From: Ruegeria arenilitoris | GTDB taxonomy: Bacteria > Pseudomonadota > Alphaproteobacteria > Rhodobacterales > Rhodobacteraceae | NCBI RefSeq assembly: GCF_013030985.1 | Contig: NZ_WPYP01000011.1 | Span: 100,404 to 164,403 of the forward strand | Reading direction: 5' to 3' | DNA length: 64,000 bases | Shown: one piece after another, positions 16,518-26,152 of the stretch | How the letters are laid out: each line of letters opens with the position of its first letter | Numbering within the stretch: position 1 is the first letter of the stretch | Translations under genes and position numbers: made by a program | Notes under the pieces: model-generated | Told to the model about the DNA's origin: nothing | The model's input: only the letters and a program-made list of their open reading frames with translations | Database searches by the model: none

Positions 16518-17834
16518 CTACCTGAGGATCGGAACCTCAGGTGCACGGTCACCTTGCAGGGTCCTCGGTTCGGGACCACCGGTGGCCCAGTCCAACAGTT
16601 CGACCGTGTGCAGAACCGGAACATCCGTTCCCGAACCGATCTGCATCATGCAGCCAATATTGCCAGCAGCGATCACATCAGGATTTTTCGCCTCAAGCGT
16701 TCTGACCTTGCGCTGCTTTAACTGGCCCGAAATTTCAGGCTGCATCAGGTTATACGTTCCCGCGCTGCCACAGCACAGATGGCTGTCTGCAGGCTCTAAC
16801 ACGGCAAAACCGGCCCTTTTTAACAGGTCCTTGGGATGGGACTTGACCTTTTGCCCGTGCTGCAGGGAACAGGCTGCGTGATAGGCGACGGTCAAGCCCT
16901 TGTCGGTGCCTTCGGGCAGGTCCAACTGCACCAGAAGCTCGCTGATATCCATTGCAATGCGCGACACCTGCGCCGCGTCCTCGGCCAGAGGATCATTGCG
17001 AAACATATGCCCGTAATCCTTGACGGTGGTGCCGCAACCCGAGGTGTTGATAACGATGGCGTCCAGACCGCCATTATCCATCTCGGCTATCCAGGCTCTG
17101 ATATTGGCTTTTGCCGCTTTGTGGCTGTCTTTCACTTTGCCCATGTGATGGGTCAGCGCGCCGCAGCACCCGGCGCCTTCGGCCACCACGACCTCGCATC
17201 CCAGCCGCGTCAGCAGGCGGATCGTTGCGTCGTTGATATCGGTGTTCAGCGCCTTTTGCGCGCATCCCGTCATCAGCACCACCCGTTTGATACGCGACCC
17301 CTTCGGCGCAAAACTCTGCGGGTCGTCATTGCGACTGACCGGAGGAATATGCTTCGGCGCCATGTCCAGCATCGCCCGCAGCCGGGCATCCGGCATCAGG
17401 AAGCGAAACGGGCGACCCAGCTTGGCTCCGATCAGCGCCCAGCGGAACCGCATCGGATAGGGCAGGATCTGCGCCAGCACCCAGCGCAAGACGCGATCCG
17501 TCAGGGGGCGTTTGTAGTTGGCCTCGATATATTCCCGCGCATGGTCGACCAGATGCATGTAATGCACGCCCGAAGGACAGGTCGTCATGCAGGCCAGACA
17601 GGACAGGCAGCGGTCGACGTGCTTGACGGTTTTTTCATCCGGCACACGCTCGTTTTCCAACATGTCCTTGATCAGGTAGATACGCCCGCGCGGGCTGTCG
17701 AGTTCATCCCCCAACACTTGGTAAGTCGGACACGTGGCGGTGCAGAACCCGCAATGCACACAGCTGCGCAATATCTCGTTCGAGCGCTGGATTGCCGGGT
17801 CTTGCAGTTGTTTGTCGGTGAACGTCGTCTGCAT
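16518..17834 (-). CDS. glcF: Glycolate oxidase iron-sulfur subunit
   Basis: This 438-aa protein has two ferredoxin-type 4Fe-4S motifs near the N-terminus (CVHCGFCTATCP at 25-36 and CLSCLACMTTCPSG near 77-90), followed by two cysteine-rich CCG-type domains (EGAGCCGALTHH and DSHLCCGSAGTYNL). It passes electrons from GlcD/GlcE to the respiratory quinone pool during oxidation of glycolate to glyoxylate. It is the last gene of the glcDEF operon, 4 bp after glcE. Length and motif order are those of GlcF. Confidence 0.94.
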   Translation of the reverse strand: MQTTFTDKQLQDPAIQRSNEILRSCVHCGFCTATCPTYQVLGDELDSPRGRIYLIKDMLENERVPDEKTVKHVDRCLSCLACMTTCPSGVHYMHLVDHAREYIEANYKRPLTDRVLRWVLAQILPYPMRFRWALIGAKLGRPFRFLMPDARLRAMLDMAPKHIPPVSRNDDPQSFAPKGSRIKRVVLMTGCAQKALNTDINDATIRLLTRLGCEVVVAEGAGCCGALTHHMGKVKDSHKAAKANIRAWIAEMDNGGLDAIVINTSGCGTTVKDYGHMFRNDPLAEDAAQVSRIAMDISELLVQLDLPEGTDKGLTVAYHAACSLQHGQKVKSHPKDLLKRAGFAVLEPADSHLCCGSAGTYNLMQPEISGQLKQRKVRTLEAKNPDVIAAGNIGCMMQIGSGTDVPVLHTVELLDWATGGPEPRTLQGDRAPEVPILR

Positions 17835-17838
17835 CGGC

Positions 17839-18939
17839 TTACCCCATCAGCCCGGGATTGAACACACCGCGGGGATCGAAACGTGCTCGTAACCCCCGTG
17901 TTAGAGCCTGAACGCCAGTGGGTTCAGGTTGAAACCGGTCCAAGGTCTCGGCAGTTTTTGCGTCTGCTCGCACCAACGTCGCGTGACCTTCGAATGCGCC
18001 CAACCGAGCACGCAGATCGGTGCCCTCGGGAACGCGTGCCCAGATCAGACCACCGCCCCAATCCAGCAGAATCTGATCCGCCTCAAGACGGGTCACAACA
18101 TCTGGCGCATCAGTTGGTTTGACCGAAATCCGCCAGACATCGCCTTCCTGCCCGTGAAACGGCATGACATCGCGCAGACCCTGCCACAGTTCGGTGGGGT
18201 CCGGGATATCGGTGATCTCGCCAATCAGCGAAAGCGTGGATTTCAACTGTTCTGTCCGGTAGGTCACCGAGTCCGAGAACCCCTCAACCCGCAACAGCGC
18301 CTGCCCATTCTGTGGATCATAGGCGGCCCCGCTGACTTCGAACGGGGATTTCAGCGCGGCAGACAAGGCCTGTATCGCATCCCCGGCACTCGCGACGTGA
18401 ACGGCATTGGTTGCAACGGCCTCGGGCTTGGGCAGCACCTTCAGCGACACCTCGGTCAGAACCCCAAGCGTGCCCCACGACCCGGCCATCAGCTTGACCA
18501 GATCGTAGCCGGTCACGTTCTTCATTACCCGGCCGCCATTCTTGATCACCTGTCCCATGCCGTCGACATAACGCACGCCCAGCAGGAAATCGCGGCACGC
18601 CCCGGCCTGAATACGGCGCGGGCCCGAGATATTGGCGGCCACAACACCGCCAATGGTCGGCGTCCCGCTGGTGCCCAGCAGCCCGCGATGATCCATCGGC
18701 TCAAAGGCCAGTTGCTGCCCTTCCGCCGCCAAAGCGGCCTCGATATCGGCCACCGGCGTGCCCGCTTGCGCCACCAGCGTCAGCGCGCCAGGCTCATAGA
18801 GGGTAATCCCGCTCAGCCCCGCGGTCTCAAGCACCGCCTCCGGCCCGCCCACCCCGCGTGTACCGCCGCCGACAATCCGAACCGGCTCCGTCAGCCCGGC
18901 CACCATTTCGGCCAGTTCGGCCTCTGTCTCAGGTTTCAT
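17839..18939 (-). CDS. glcE: Glycolate oxidase FAD-binding subunit
   Basis: This 366-aa protein has the FAD-binding type 4 (PCMH) fold: VRIVGGGTRGVGG at the start, then LLGTSGTPTIGGVVAANISGPRR near residue 80 and VMKNVTGYDLVKLMAGSWGTLGVLTEV near 140. The shortened C-terminal half is usual for GlcE. It forms the glycolate dehydrogenase complex with GlcD and GlcF. It sits 25 bp after glcD and 4 bp before glcF. Glycolate is an abundant phytoplankton exudate, so the operon fits a marine heterotroph. Confidence 0.93.
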   Translation of the reverse strand: MKPETEAELAEMVAGLTEPVRIVGGGTRGVGGPEAVLETAGLSGITLYEPGALTLVAQAGTPVADIEAALAAEGQQLAFEPMDHRGLLGTSGTPTIGGVVAANISGPRRIQAGACRDFLLGVRYVDGMGQVIKNGGRVMKNVTGYDLVKLMAGSWGTLGVLTEVSLKVLPKPEAVATNAVHVASAGDAIQALSAALKSPFEVSGAAYDPQNGQALLRVEGFSDSVTYRTEQLKSTLSLIGEITDIPDPTELWQGLRDVMPFHGQEGDVWRISVKPTDAPDVVTRLEADQILLDWGGGLIWARVPEGTDLRARLGAFEGHATLVRADAKTAETLDRFQPEPTGVQALTRGLRARFDPRGVFNPGLMG

Positions 18940-18964
18940 CGCAAAACTTCTTTGTTAGAGCCTG

Positions 18965-20413
18965 TTATTCCGCAGCCACCCGCACTTCCCGACGGGATTC
19001 GGACGCATCCAGAGGGAACACCTTGGCGGGGTTCAGCAGCCATTTGGGATCGAACACATCCTTGACGGCCATCTGCGCCTCAAGGTCTGCAGGCGCGTAT
19101 TGATGGGACATCAGGTCTCGCTTTTCGATGCCCACACCATGCTCACCGGTCAAACAACCACCGACATCGACGCAGAGTTTCAGGATATCGGCCCCGAACG
19201 CCTCGCATTTTTCCAGATCGCCGGGCTTGTTGGCATCGAACAGGATCAACGGGTGCATATTGCCGTCACCCGCATGGAACACGTTGCCCACGGGCAGGCC
19301 ATATTCCGCGCTCAGTTCACCGATCCGGCGCAGAACTTCGGGCAACGACGACACCGGGATTGTTCCATCCAGACACATGTAGTCGTTCATCTGACCCATC
19401 GCACCAAAGGCCGATTTGCGCCCCAGCCAGATCTTGGCGCTTTCCTCGGCCGACTGGCTTTCGCGCAGTTCTACCGGGTTGTGGCGTTTGGCGATCTCGA
19501 TGATTTTCGACAACTGATCGTCGATCTCGGCTTCCGACCCTTCGACCTCGACAATCAGCAGCGCGTGGCAATCCGGATAACCCGCGTGGGCAAAATTCTC
19601 GCAGGCCTTGATGCAGAGCGTATCCATGAACTCGATCGCCACCGGTAGAATACCGGACTTTATGATATCAGACACGCATTGGCCCGCGACCTCATTATCA
19701 TCGAACCCCATCAGCACCGGCCGTGCGCCCTCGGGTTTGCGCAGGATGCGCAGCGTGGATTCGGTCACCACGCCCAACTGCCCTTCGGACCCACAGATGA
19801 CGCCCAGCAGGTCCAGCCCGCCCGCGTCCAGATGCGCGCCGCCGATCTCGACCACGCTGCCATCCATCATCACCATTTTCACGCCCAGCAGGTTGTTGGT
19901 GGTCACGCCGTATTTCAGGCAATGCGCCCCGCCCGAGTTCATCGCGATATTGCCGGCAATCGCGCAGGCCAGTTGCGAGGACGGATCGGGCGCGTAGAAA
20001 AAGTCTTCTTCCTCGACCGCGCCGGTCACGCTCAGGTTGGTGCGACCGGTTTGAACCCGGATGAAACGGTTGTCATAGTCCGTTTCCAGCACCTCATTCA
20101 TCCGGGCGACGCCCAGAATGACGCTATCCGCAGTGGGCAGCGCCCCACCCGCCAGCGAGGTACCCGAGCCGCGCGGCACCACCGGCACGCCTTCCTCATG
20201 GCAGATGCGCAGCACGTCCGAGACCTCTTGCGTATCCGACGGCAGCACCGCCAGCATCGGCGGACAACGATAAGCGGTCAGCGCGTCACATTCATAGGCG
20301 CGGGTTTCAGCCGGGTCATGGATCACGGCATCCGCAGGCAACACCTGCAACAGGCGCGATAATACGGCCTGTTTACGCGCCAGGATTTCAGGGTTTGGCC
20401 TGGGCATTTCCAT
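18965..20413 (-). CDS. glcD: Glycolate oxidase catalytic subunit
   Basis: This 482-aa protein is an FAD-linked oxidase of the GlcD/lactate dehydrogenase family. VVPRGSGTSLAGGALP (near 79-94), IAMNSGGAHCLKYGVTTNN and the C-terminal FHAGDGNMHPLILFD, GGCLTGEHGVGIEKRD motifs mark the flavin- and substrate-binding parts. It oxidises glycolate (and often D-lactate) to the 2-oxo acid. GGAGG lies 8 bases before the ATG at 20413. It is the first gene of glcDEF, with a TTGGTAA/TTACCAA operator-like palindrome just upstream. Confidence 0.94.
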   Translation of the reverse strand: MEMPRPNPEILARKQAVLSRLLQVLPADAVIHDPAETRAYECDALTAYRCPPMLAVLPSDTQEVSDVLRICHEEGVPVVPRGSGTSLAGGALPTADSVILGVARMNEVLETDYDNRFIRVQTGRTNLSVTGAVEEEDFFYAPDPSSQLACAIAGNIAMNSGGAHCLKYGVTTNNLLGVKMVMMDGSVVEIGGAHLDAGGLDLLGVICGSEGQLGVVTESTLRILRKPEGARPVLMGFDDNEVAGQCVSDIIKSGILPVAIEFMDTLCIKACENFAHAGYPDCHALLIVEVEGSEAEIDDQLSKIIEIAKRHNPVELRESQSAEESAKIWLGRKSAFGAMGQMNDYMCLDGTIPVSSLPEVLRRIGELSAEYGLPVGNVFHAGDGNMHPLILFDANKPGDLEKCEAFGADILKLCVDVGGCLTGEHGVGIEKRDLMSHQYAPADLEAQMAVKDVFDPKWLLNPAKVFPLDASESRREVRVAAE

Positions 20414-20427
20414 TGCTGATCCTCCGT

Positions 20428-20448
20428 TTGGTAAAATAATATTACCAA
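20428..20448 (-). promoter_or_regulatory. Operator-like inverted repeat upstream of glcD
   Basis: TTGGTAA (20428-20434) and TTACCAA (20442-20448) form a perfect 7-bp inverted repeat with a 7-base AT-only centre, 15 bp upstream of glcD. The half-site TTGGT/ACCAA is that used by FadR-subfamily GntR regulators (LldR, PdhR, GlcC relatives), although those usually have a shorter centre. No regulator gene is in this window. Confidence 0.5.
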
Positions 20449-20494
20449 TTTACCTATCTGGCAAGTTCTGATCTCTGGCCCTACTGTCGCCGAC

Positions 20495-21205
20495 ATGACA
20501 TGGATCGACCGCGCCCTATTATTCTCATCGCTGGATTATACTGCCGTGCTGCTGTTGGTGGGCGCGTGGCAGTGGATTGGCTGGCGGATCGAGCATCCCA
20601 CGCCAAACCGGCAATCGGTCGCGATGATGATGGACGACTTCCGGCGCGCCTGGATGCACGAGATGGTCACGCGGCAACCCCGGATGTTCGACGCACAGGT
20701 CGTGGCGGCGATGCGGCAGGGCAGCACGTTCTTTGCCTCGACCACCATGATCGCCATCGGCGGTGGGCTGGCACTGTTGGGCAACACCGAACGGTTGGCG
20801 GGCGTCGCCAGTGATCTGGCCATCGGCAGCGCCCCGGCGATGGTGTGGGAAATCAAGATTCTGGTGGTGATCCTGTTCCTGGCCAACGCCTTCCTGAAAT
20901 ATGTCTGGGCGCATCGGCTGTTCGGCTATTGCGCGGTGCTGATGGCCGCCGTCCCGAACGATCCTGACGACCCGCAAGCCTATCCGCGCGCGGCGCAAGC
21001 GGCCGAGATTTGCGTCACCGCAGCGCGCAGTTTCAATCGCGGCCTGCGTGCCACCTATTTTGCGCTGGCCTCGCTGGCGTGGATACTGGGGCCGCTTGCC
21101 CTGATACTCGGGACGGTCATCACACTGGGCGTTCTGTATCGGCGCGAATTCGCATCCCATTCCCGGTCGGTGCTGTTGACCCTGCCGCCCAACACAGAGT
21201 CGTGA
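20495..21205 (+). CDS. DUF599 family integral membrane protein
   Basis: This 236-aa protein has four or so hydrophobic segments (about residues 14-32, 75-95, 118-138, 185-212) and the family features NRQSVAMMMDDFRRAWMHEMV, FFASTTMIAIGGGLALLG and a conserved RSFNRGLRATYFALASL region. DUF599 proteins have no established function. It is divergent from glcD and 35 bp upstream of a small secreted protein, with which it may be co-transcribed. Confidence 0.85.
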   Translation: MTWIDRALLFSSLDYTAVLLLVGAWQWIGWRIEHPTPNRQSVAMMMDDFRRAWMHEMVTRQPRMFDAQVVAAMRQGSTFFASTTMIAIGGGLALLGNTERLAGVASDLAIGSAPAMVWEIKILVVILFLANAFLKYVWAHRLFGYCAVLMAAVPNDPDDPQAYPRAAQAAEICVTAARSFNRGLRATYFALASLAWILGPLALILGTVITLGVLYRREFASHSRSVLLTLPPNTES

Positions 21206-21240
21206 TGACGTCGCCGCGCATCGCGCCTTAAGGTCGCCTT

Positions 21241-21588
21241 ATGCGATACCTGATTCTCAGCGCCGTTCTGGCCGCACCCGCCTTTGCCGATCCTGCTGTG
21301 ATCGAGAATATCTCGACCCGGCAGAACGGCGATACATGGCGATTCGACGTGACGATCCGGCATCCGGACACCGGCTGGGATCACTACGCCGACGGGTGGC
21401 GTGTTCTGGACATGGACGGCAACGAACTGGGGATGCGTGTGCTGCACCACCCGCATGAGACCGAGCAACCCTTTACCCGTTCACTCAGTGGTGTCGTGAT
21501 TCCCGAGGGCGCTACTCAAGTGCAGGTTCAGGCACGGTGCAATGTGGATGGCTGGAACGAAATCACCACGGTTGTTGATCTGAACTGA
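21241..21588 (+). CDS. Small secreted conserved hypothetical protein, 115 aa
   Basis: A short signal peptide (MRYLILSAVLAAPAFA, cleavage at residue 16) is followed by a compact beta-rich sequence with WRFDVTIRHPDTGWDHYADGWRV and a C-terminal VQVQARCNVDGWNE stretch. The pattern suggests a small periplasmic immunoglobulin-like sandwich. I do not know a characterised homologue. It follows the DUF599 gene in the same direction and is convergent with the flavodoxin-like gene 3 bp away. Confidence 0.7.
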   Translation: MRYLILSAVLAAPAFADPAVIENISTRQNGDTWRFDVTIRHPDTGWDHYADGWRVLDMDGNELGMRVLHHPHETEQPFTRSLSGVVIPEGATQVQVQARCNVDGWNEITTVVDLN

Positions 21589-21591
21589 GGG

Positions 21592-22077
21592 TCAGAAAAC
21601 ACCCAGACTCAGGCCTGCGGCCAAGGCGGCGCCGATTTCGCGACATTTTTCCAGCTGATCATCAGGGATGGTCTTTTCCGCCAGGATCGCCTTGGGCGAT
21701 TGGGCGTGGGTGCAGATGATCAGGGGCGGTTGCACCTCTTTCAGCCGCCAGCCGGTGGCAATCCGGGCCATCTGGCGGGCCGCGTTTTCCCCATCAGATC
21801 CGGCACAGACCATCTGGGCGTAAGGACGCCCTTCGATCTGACCCAGGACCGGATAGTAGCTGCGGTCGAAAAACTCTTTCATCAGACCCGAAATCGCCGC
21901 AAGATTCTCGGGCGCGCAAAAGATATAGCCATCGGCGCGCAGCAGATCGTCAGGTCCGGCCTGATCGGCGGGTTTCAGAATAGTCTCGGCTTCATCCCGT
22001 GCGGCCTCAGCCGCCGCTTCGGCCATCTGTCGGGCACCGCCGGTGCGCGAATGGTAAACGATTAAAAGCTGCGCCAT
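21592..22077 (-). CDS. Flavodoxin-like / NADPH-dependent FMN reductase family protein
   Basis: This 161-aa protein has the flavodoxin P-loop LLIVYHSRTGGARQMAE at residues 4-20, which binds the FMN phosphate, a GYIFCAPENLAAISGLMKEFFDR segment (near 50-72) typical of the WrbA/flavodoxin superfamily, and MVCAGSDG near 89. It is probably an FMN-binding redox protein or quinone reductase. It begins 1 bp after the rlmH stop, so it is co-transcribed with rlmH and perhaps rsfS. Confidence 0.8.
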   Translation of the reverse strand: MAQLLIVYHSRTGGARQMAEAAAEAARDEAETILKPADQAGPDDLLRADGYIFCAPENLAAISGLMKEFFDRSYYPVLGQIEGRPYAQMVCAGSDGENAARQMARIATGWRLKEVQPPLIICTHAQSPKAILAEKTIPDDQLEKCREIGAALAAGLSLGVF

Positions 22078-22078
22078 G

Positions 22079-22549
22079 TCAGACCCGGTGATAGGGGCCG
22101 CCTGACAGGATGGTTGCGGCCCGATAGAGTTGCTCGGCCAGCATCACACGGACCAGCATATGGGGCCAGACCATCGACCCGAATGAGATGGAAAAATCGG
22201 CCTCGGCCCGCAGATTAGGGTCTATTCCGTCCGCGCCGCCAATGATCAGCGCCAAATCCTGCCGCCCGGCGTCACGCCAACCACCCAGTTTCTTGGCGAA
22301 TTCCGGCGAGGACATGACCCGCCCGCGCTCATCCAGCGTGCAGATCACGGCACCTTTGGGCAGCGCCTTGCGCAACAGCGTGGCCTCGGTCCCCATGCCG
22401 GCGTTTTTCTTGTCTTCGACCTCGATCACCCGCGCGGGACCAAGGCCTAAACTGCGGCCGGTCCGGTCAAATCGGGTCAGGTAATCGTCAAGCAGGGTCT
22501 TTTCCGGTCCGGCACGCAATCGCCCGACCGCACAAATGCTTATACGCAT
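22079..22549 (-). CDS. rlmH: 23S rRNA (pseudouridine1915-N3)-methyltransferase
   Basis: This 156-aa SPOUT methyltransferase is close to the usual RlmH length (155). [32 protein letters not shown] and the C-terminal [24 protein letters not shown] signature, which forms the knotted SAM site, are present. It methylates pseudouridine 1915 in helix 69 of 23S rRNA. It follows rsfS after 44 bp, the common rsfS-rlmH order in bacteria. Confidence 0.96.
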   Translation of the reverse strand: MRISICAVGRLRAGPEKTLLDDYLTRFDRTGRSLGLGPARVIEVEDKKNAGMGTEATLLRKALPKGAVICTLDERGRVMSSPEFAKKLGGWRDAGRQDLALIIGGADGIDPNLRAEADFSISFGSMVWPHMLVRVMLAEQLYRAATILSGGPYHRV

Positions 22550-22593
22550 ATTTCTCTCGCCTCCGGTCTGTTATTGCAGACCGGGATGGCGCC

Positions 22594-22953
22594 TCAGTTG
22601 GCTGAGGCGCTGCCGCCCTGGGGCAGCCACATCTTTTCCAGCTGGTAGAATTCACGCACTTCGGGGCGGAAGATATGGACGATAACGTCGCCCGTATCGA
22701 TCAGCACCCAGTCGCCGGCATCCTTGCCTTCGACCTTCGAGGTGAAACCGAATTCCTGCTTGATGCGATCCGTCAGCTTTTCCGCCATGGCCGAGACCTG
22801 ACGGGTCGACCGACCCGAGGCAATCACCATGTGATCCGCAACCGAGGATTTGCCTTGCAGGTTGATCTGCACGACGTCTTCGGCCTTGTCATCGGAAAGT
22901 GAGGAAAGGATGCGTTCAAGCAGCTTGTCGCTGATTGACTGAGAGTGAGCCAT
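22594..22953 (-). CDS. rsfS: Ribosome silencing factor RsfS
   Basis: I choose the ATG complementary to 22951-22953 (MAHSQSISDK), which has GGAG 8 bases upstream; nine more codons are open in front. The 119-aa protein shows the family core DKAEDVVQINLQGKSSVADHMVIASGRSTRQV, EGKDAGDWVLIDTGDVIVHIF and REFYQLEKMW. RsfS binds ribosomal protein L14 (uL14) and blocks subunit joining under starvation. It lies directly upstream of rlmH. Confidence 0.95.
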   Translation of the reverse strand: MAHSQSISDKLLERILSSLSDDKAEDVVQINLQGKSSVADHMVIASGRSTRQVSAMAEKLTDRIKQEFGFTSKVEGKDAGDWVLIDTGDVIVHIFRPEVREFYQLEKMWLPQGGSASAN

Positions 22954-23117
22954 TACACCGGCTCCGTCATCGGCGGGCAAACCCGCCTGGGTATGTAGAG
23001 ACAGGACATAGTCCTCCTTTGCTGCGCGCCGCCAAACCCCGGCGCAGGGGTACTAATAAGGTAACAAGGGGAATGCAACATTTCAATGAAAGGCCGCCGG
23101 GCGGGGCGCACGGGCGG

Positions 23118-24470
23118 TCACTCTTTGGCGACCTGTTGCGCGTCTGCGCTGTCGGACAACAGCCGAACTTCGCGCTGCGGGAAGGGGATCGAGATGCTTT
23201 CGTCCTTAAAGGCGTCCCATAGTGCAAGATAGACATTGCCCCGAATATTGGTCAGCCCCTTGGTCGGATCGCTGATCCAGAAACGCAGCACATAGTCCAC
23301 ACTGCTGTCGCCGAAGCCGGTGATGTGACAGACAGGCTCATGGGAACCGCCGCTCAATACACGGGTGACGGATTTGACCGCTTTGATCGCCGTGGCCCTT
23401 ACCTTGTGCGGGTCGTCGTCATAGCTGGTGCCGAACTCCAGATCCAGCCGCACGAACTTGTCCGAATGCGACCAGTTCACCACCTGATTGGTGATCAGAT
23501 CTTCGTTCGGGATCAGGTACTCCCGCCCGTCCCGCGTGACCACCGAGACATAGCGGGCGCCCAGCGCGTTGATCCATCCGAACGTATCGCCCAACGAGAT
23601 CACGTCGCCCGGCTTGATCGACCGGTCCATCAGGATGATGATCCCCGAGATCAGGTTCGATACCACCTTTTGCAGCCCGAAACCAATCCCCACACCGATC
23701 GCACCGGACAGCAGCGCGATCCCGGTCAGGTCGAACCCAAGCGTGCGGATGGCCGCCAGAAAGACCGCGCCATACAGCAGCACCTGAATGCCCTTGGCCA
23801 GCAGCACCTGCATCGACGGGGTGATGTCATCATTGCTCATCAACCCCCGTTCGGCGGCGCGGGTGCCGACACGGGCCAGCGTCAGCAGGACACCGATCAG
23901 CAAGATCGCCTTGAGAATCCCCAGCGCCGAGATGTGCAGATCGCCAATGGAAATCGCCACGCCGTCCAGAAACTCGGCCACGTCATCGGTCAGATTCAGG
24001 GCCACAAGCGTTGCATAGACCCACATTGCCCATTTGAAGATGCGCCGCAGGGTCCGGTTGCGCACCAGCCGCGCCACCAGCGCAATGGCCAGCCACGCCA
24101 GGGCCAAAGTCGCCACAACACCGATGATATAACTGCGCGAGGGCCATGTGATCTGCTGCATCAACAGATACAGCGCCCAGGACAACAGCACGAAATAGAC
24201 CAGCGTCAGGCGCTGCATCAGTTGCACCAGAATCCGCAATCGCCATTTCGGCCAACCTTCGCGGGCACGGGCCCAGGCCTCCCACCGGCCTTGTGTCGTC
24301 AGCTTCAGAACAAAGGCCAGCGCCCACAGGCCCAGAATGATAACCAATTGGTGCTGACGCCAGCCCGGCGTGACGACCAGCTCGACAAGGTTTTCGATTT
24401 GCACGGAAAAGCCCGCGACCATGTTGTCATAGAGGTCCGACAGCGAGCTGGGGATCAGATCCTGATTCAT
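23118..24470 (-). CDS. MscS-family mechanosensitive ion channel
   Basis: This 450-aa protein has about six hydrophobic segments in the first 260 residues. The pore-lining helix GIALLSGAIGVGIGFGLQKVVSNLISGIIILMDRSIKPGD (near 260-300) is characteristic of MscS. Then comes the beta domain with LGDTFGWINALGARYVSVVTRDGREYLIPNEDLI, and a cytoplasmic C-terminal vestibule (VDYVLRFWISDP, YLALWDAFKDESISIPFPQREV). It releases solutes on hypo-osmotic shock. The N-terminal extension with extra helices places it among longer MscS paralogues. It stands alone, on the opposite strand from leuC. Confidence 0.92.
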   Translation of the reverse strand: MNQDLIPSSLSDLYDNMVAGFSVQIENLVELVVTPGWRQHQLVIILGLWALAFVLKLTTQGRWEAWARAREGWPKWRLRILVQLMQRLTLVYFVLLSWALYLLMQQITWPSRSYIIGVVATLALAWLAIALVARLVRNRTLRRIFKWAMWVYATLVALNLTDDVAEFLDGVAISIGDLHISALGILKAILLIGVLLTLARVGTRAAERGLMSNDDITPSMQVLLAKGIQVLLYGAVFLAAIRTLGFDLTGIALLSGAIGVGIGFGLQKVVSNLISGIIILMDRSIKPGDVISLGDTFGWINALGARYVSVVTRDGREYLIPNEDLITNQVVNWSHSDKFVRLDLEFGTSYDDDPHKVRATAIKAVKSVTRVLSGGSHEPVCHITGFGDSSVDYVLRFWISDPTKGLTNIRGNVYLALWDAFKDESISIPFPQREVRLLSDSADAQQVAKE

Positions 24471-24559
24471 TGCCCCAGCTTGGACAGCGTTTCCGCGCGA
24501 TGCAAGCCCATCGGGGATTGAACCTTGATTGACGGCCAGACGCGATATATCTGGTGCGC

Positions 24560-24658
24560 ATGAGACTCACCTTGGCCCCTGCACCGACGTTGCAAGACCG
24601 CACGCGCCTGCGTGAACGGTTCTTTGGGGCCGCCCGCACGGTTCTGGCCCGCCTATAA
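24560..24658 (+). CDS. Possible 32-aa leader peptide or small protein upstream of leuC
   Basis: An open frame of 32 codons ([10 protein letters not shown]...VLARL) ends 53 bp before leuC. It contains six leucine and six arginine codons, with rare-type TTG, CTC and CTA among the leucines. There is no strong Shine-Dalgarno and I see no clear terminator/antiterminator pair after it. It may be a small protein or a leucine-sensing leader, or chance. It lies in the 241-bp gap between the MscS gene and leuC, which otherwise shows nothing I can name. Confidence 0.3.
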   Translation: MRLTLAPAPTLQDRTRLRERFFGAARTVLARL

Positions 24659-24711
24659 GCGGCGTCCAGCCACTCGCCAGCTATTTCTCATTTAAATACG
24701 GGAGAGGACCG

Positions 24712-26115
24712 ATGTCCCCCAAAACACTCTATGACAAGATCTGGGATGCCCATGTCGCGCACGAAGCCGATGATGGCACCTGCCTGCTGTATATCGACCG
24801 CCATCTGGTGCACGAAGTGACCAGCCCGCAGGCGTTCGAAGGCCTGCGCATGGCGGGCCGCAAGGTGCGCGCGCCGGAGAAGACCATCGCTGTGCCGGAT
24901 CACAACGTTCCCACAACGCCGGATCGTGTGAACGGGATCGAAAACCCGGAATCGCGCATTCAGGTCGAAGCGCTGGACAAGAACGCCAAGGATTTCGGCA
25001 TTCACTATTACCCGGTGCATGACGTGCGTCAGGGCATCGTCCATATTGTCGGACCGGAACAGGGCTGGACCCTTCCCGGCATGACCGTGGTCTGCGGCGA
25101 CAGCCACACAGCCACCCACGGCGCGTTTGGCGCGCTGGCCCACGGCATCGGCACGTCCGAAGTGGAACACGTTCTGGCCACCCAGACGCTGATCCAGAAG
25201 AAATCCAAGAATATGAAGGTGGAAATCACCGGCAAACTGCAGCCGGGCGTGACCGCCAAAGACATCACTCTGGCCGTGATCGGCGAGACCGGCACCGCCG
25301 GCGGCACCGGCTACGTCATCGAATATTGCGGCGAAGCGATCCGCGATCTGTCGATGGAAGGCCGCATGACCGTCTGCAACATGGCCATCGAAGGCGGCGC
25401 CCGCGCCGGTCTGATCGCGCCGGACGAAACCACCTATGAATATGTCCAAGGTCGCCCGCACGCCCCGAAAGGCGCACAGTGGGAAGCGGCTCTGGCGTGG
25501 TGGAAAACGCTCTATACCGACGAAGACGCGCATTTCGACAAGGTCATCACCCTGCGCGGCGAAGATATCGCACCGGTCGTCACATGGGGCACCAGCCCCG
25601 AGGACGTTCTGCCGATCACCGCAACCGTGCCCAACCCCGAGGATTTCGAAGGCGGCAAGGTCGACGCGGCCCGCCGTTCGATCGAATACATGGGGCTGGA
25701 AGCCGGTCAAAAGCTGAGCGACGTTGAAATCGACACCGTCTTTATCGGTTCGTGCACCAACGGCCGTATCGAAGACCTGCGCGCCGCGGCTGAAATCCTG
25801 AAGGGCAAAAAGATCAAGGACGGTCTGCGCGCCATGGTCGTGCCGGGATCGGGTCTTGTGCGGGCTCAGGCCGAAGAAGAAGGGCTGGCGGACATCTTCA
25901 AAGAGGCCGGTTTCGAATGGCGTCTGGCGGGATGCTCGATGTGTCTGGCGATGAACCCCGACCAGCTGCAGCCGGGCGAGCGCTGCGCCGCGACCTCGAA
26001 CCGCAACTTCGAAGGCCGTCAGGGCCGCGGTGGACGGACCCACCTTCTGAGCCCGGCAATGGCTGCCGCAGCGGCAATCACAGGACGGCTGACAGACGTC
26101 CGCGAATTGATGTAA
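24712..26115 (+). CDS. leuC: 3-isopropylmalate dehydratase large subunit
   Basis: This 467-aa aconitase-family protein starts [14 protein letters not shown] and shows [39 protein letters not shown] and the 4Fe-4S cysteines in FIGSCTNGR (near 345-353) and GCSMCLAMN (near 408-416). With LeuD it isomerises 2-isopropylmalate to 3-isopropylmalate in leucine biosynthesis. GGGAGAGG precedes the ATG. leuD follows two genes later, separated by a DUF308 membrane-protein gene. Confidence 0.97.
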   Translation: MSPKTLYDKIWDAHVAHEADDGTCLLYIDRHLVHEVTSPQAFEGLRMAGRKVRAPEKTIAVPDHNVPTTPDRVNGIENPESRIQVEALDKNAKDFGIHYYPVHDVRQGIVHIVGPEQGWTLPGMTVVCGDSHTATHGAFGALAHGIGTSEVEHVLATQTLIQKKSKNMKVEITGKLQPGVTAKDITLAVIGETGTAGGTGYVIEYCGEAIRDLSMEGRMTVCNMAIEGGARAGLIAPDETTYEYVQGRPHAPKGAQWEAALAWWKTLYTDEDAHFDKVITLRGEDIAPVVTWGTSPEDVLPITATVPNPEDFEGGKVDAARRSIEYMGLEAGQKLSDVEIDTVFIGSCTNGRIEDLRAAAEILKGKKIKDGLRAMVVPGSGLVRAQAEEEGLADIFKEAGFEWRLAGCSMCLAMNPDQLQPGERCAATSNRNFEGRQGRGGRTHLLSPAMAAAAAITGRLTDVRELM

Positions 26116-26152
26116 GGTCCCCTCATATCTAGATATTTGAGGGATTGAAAAC

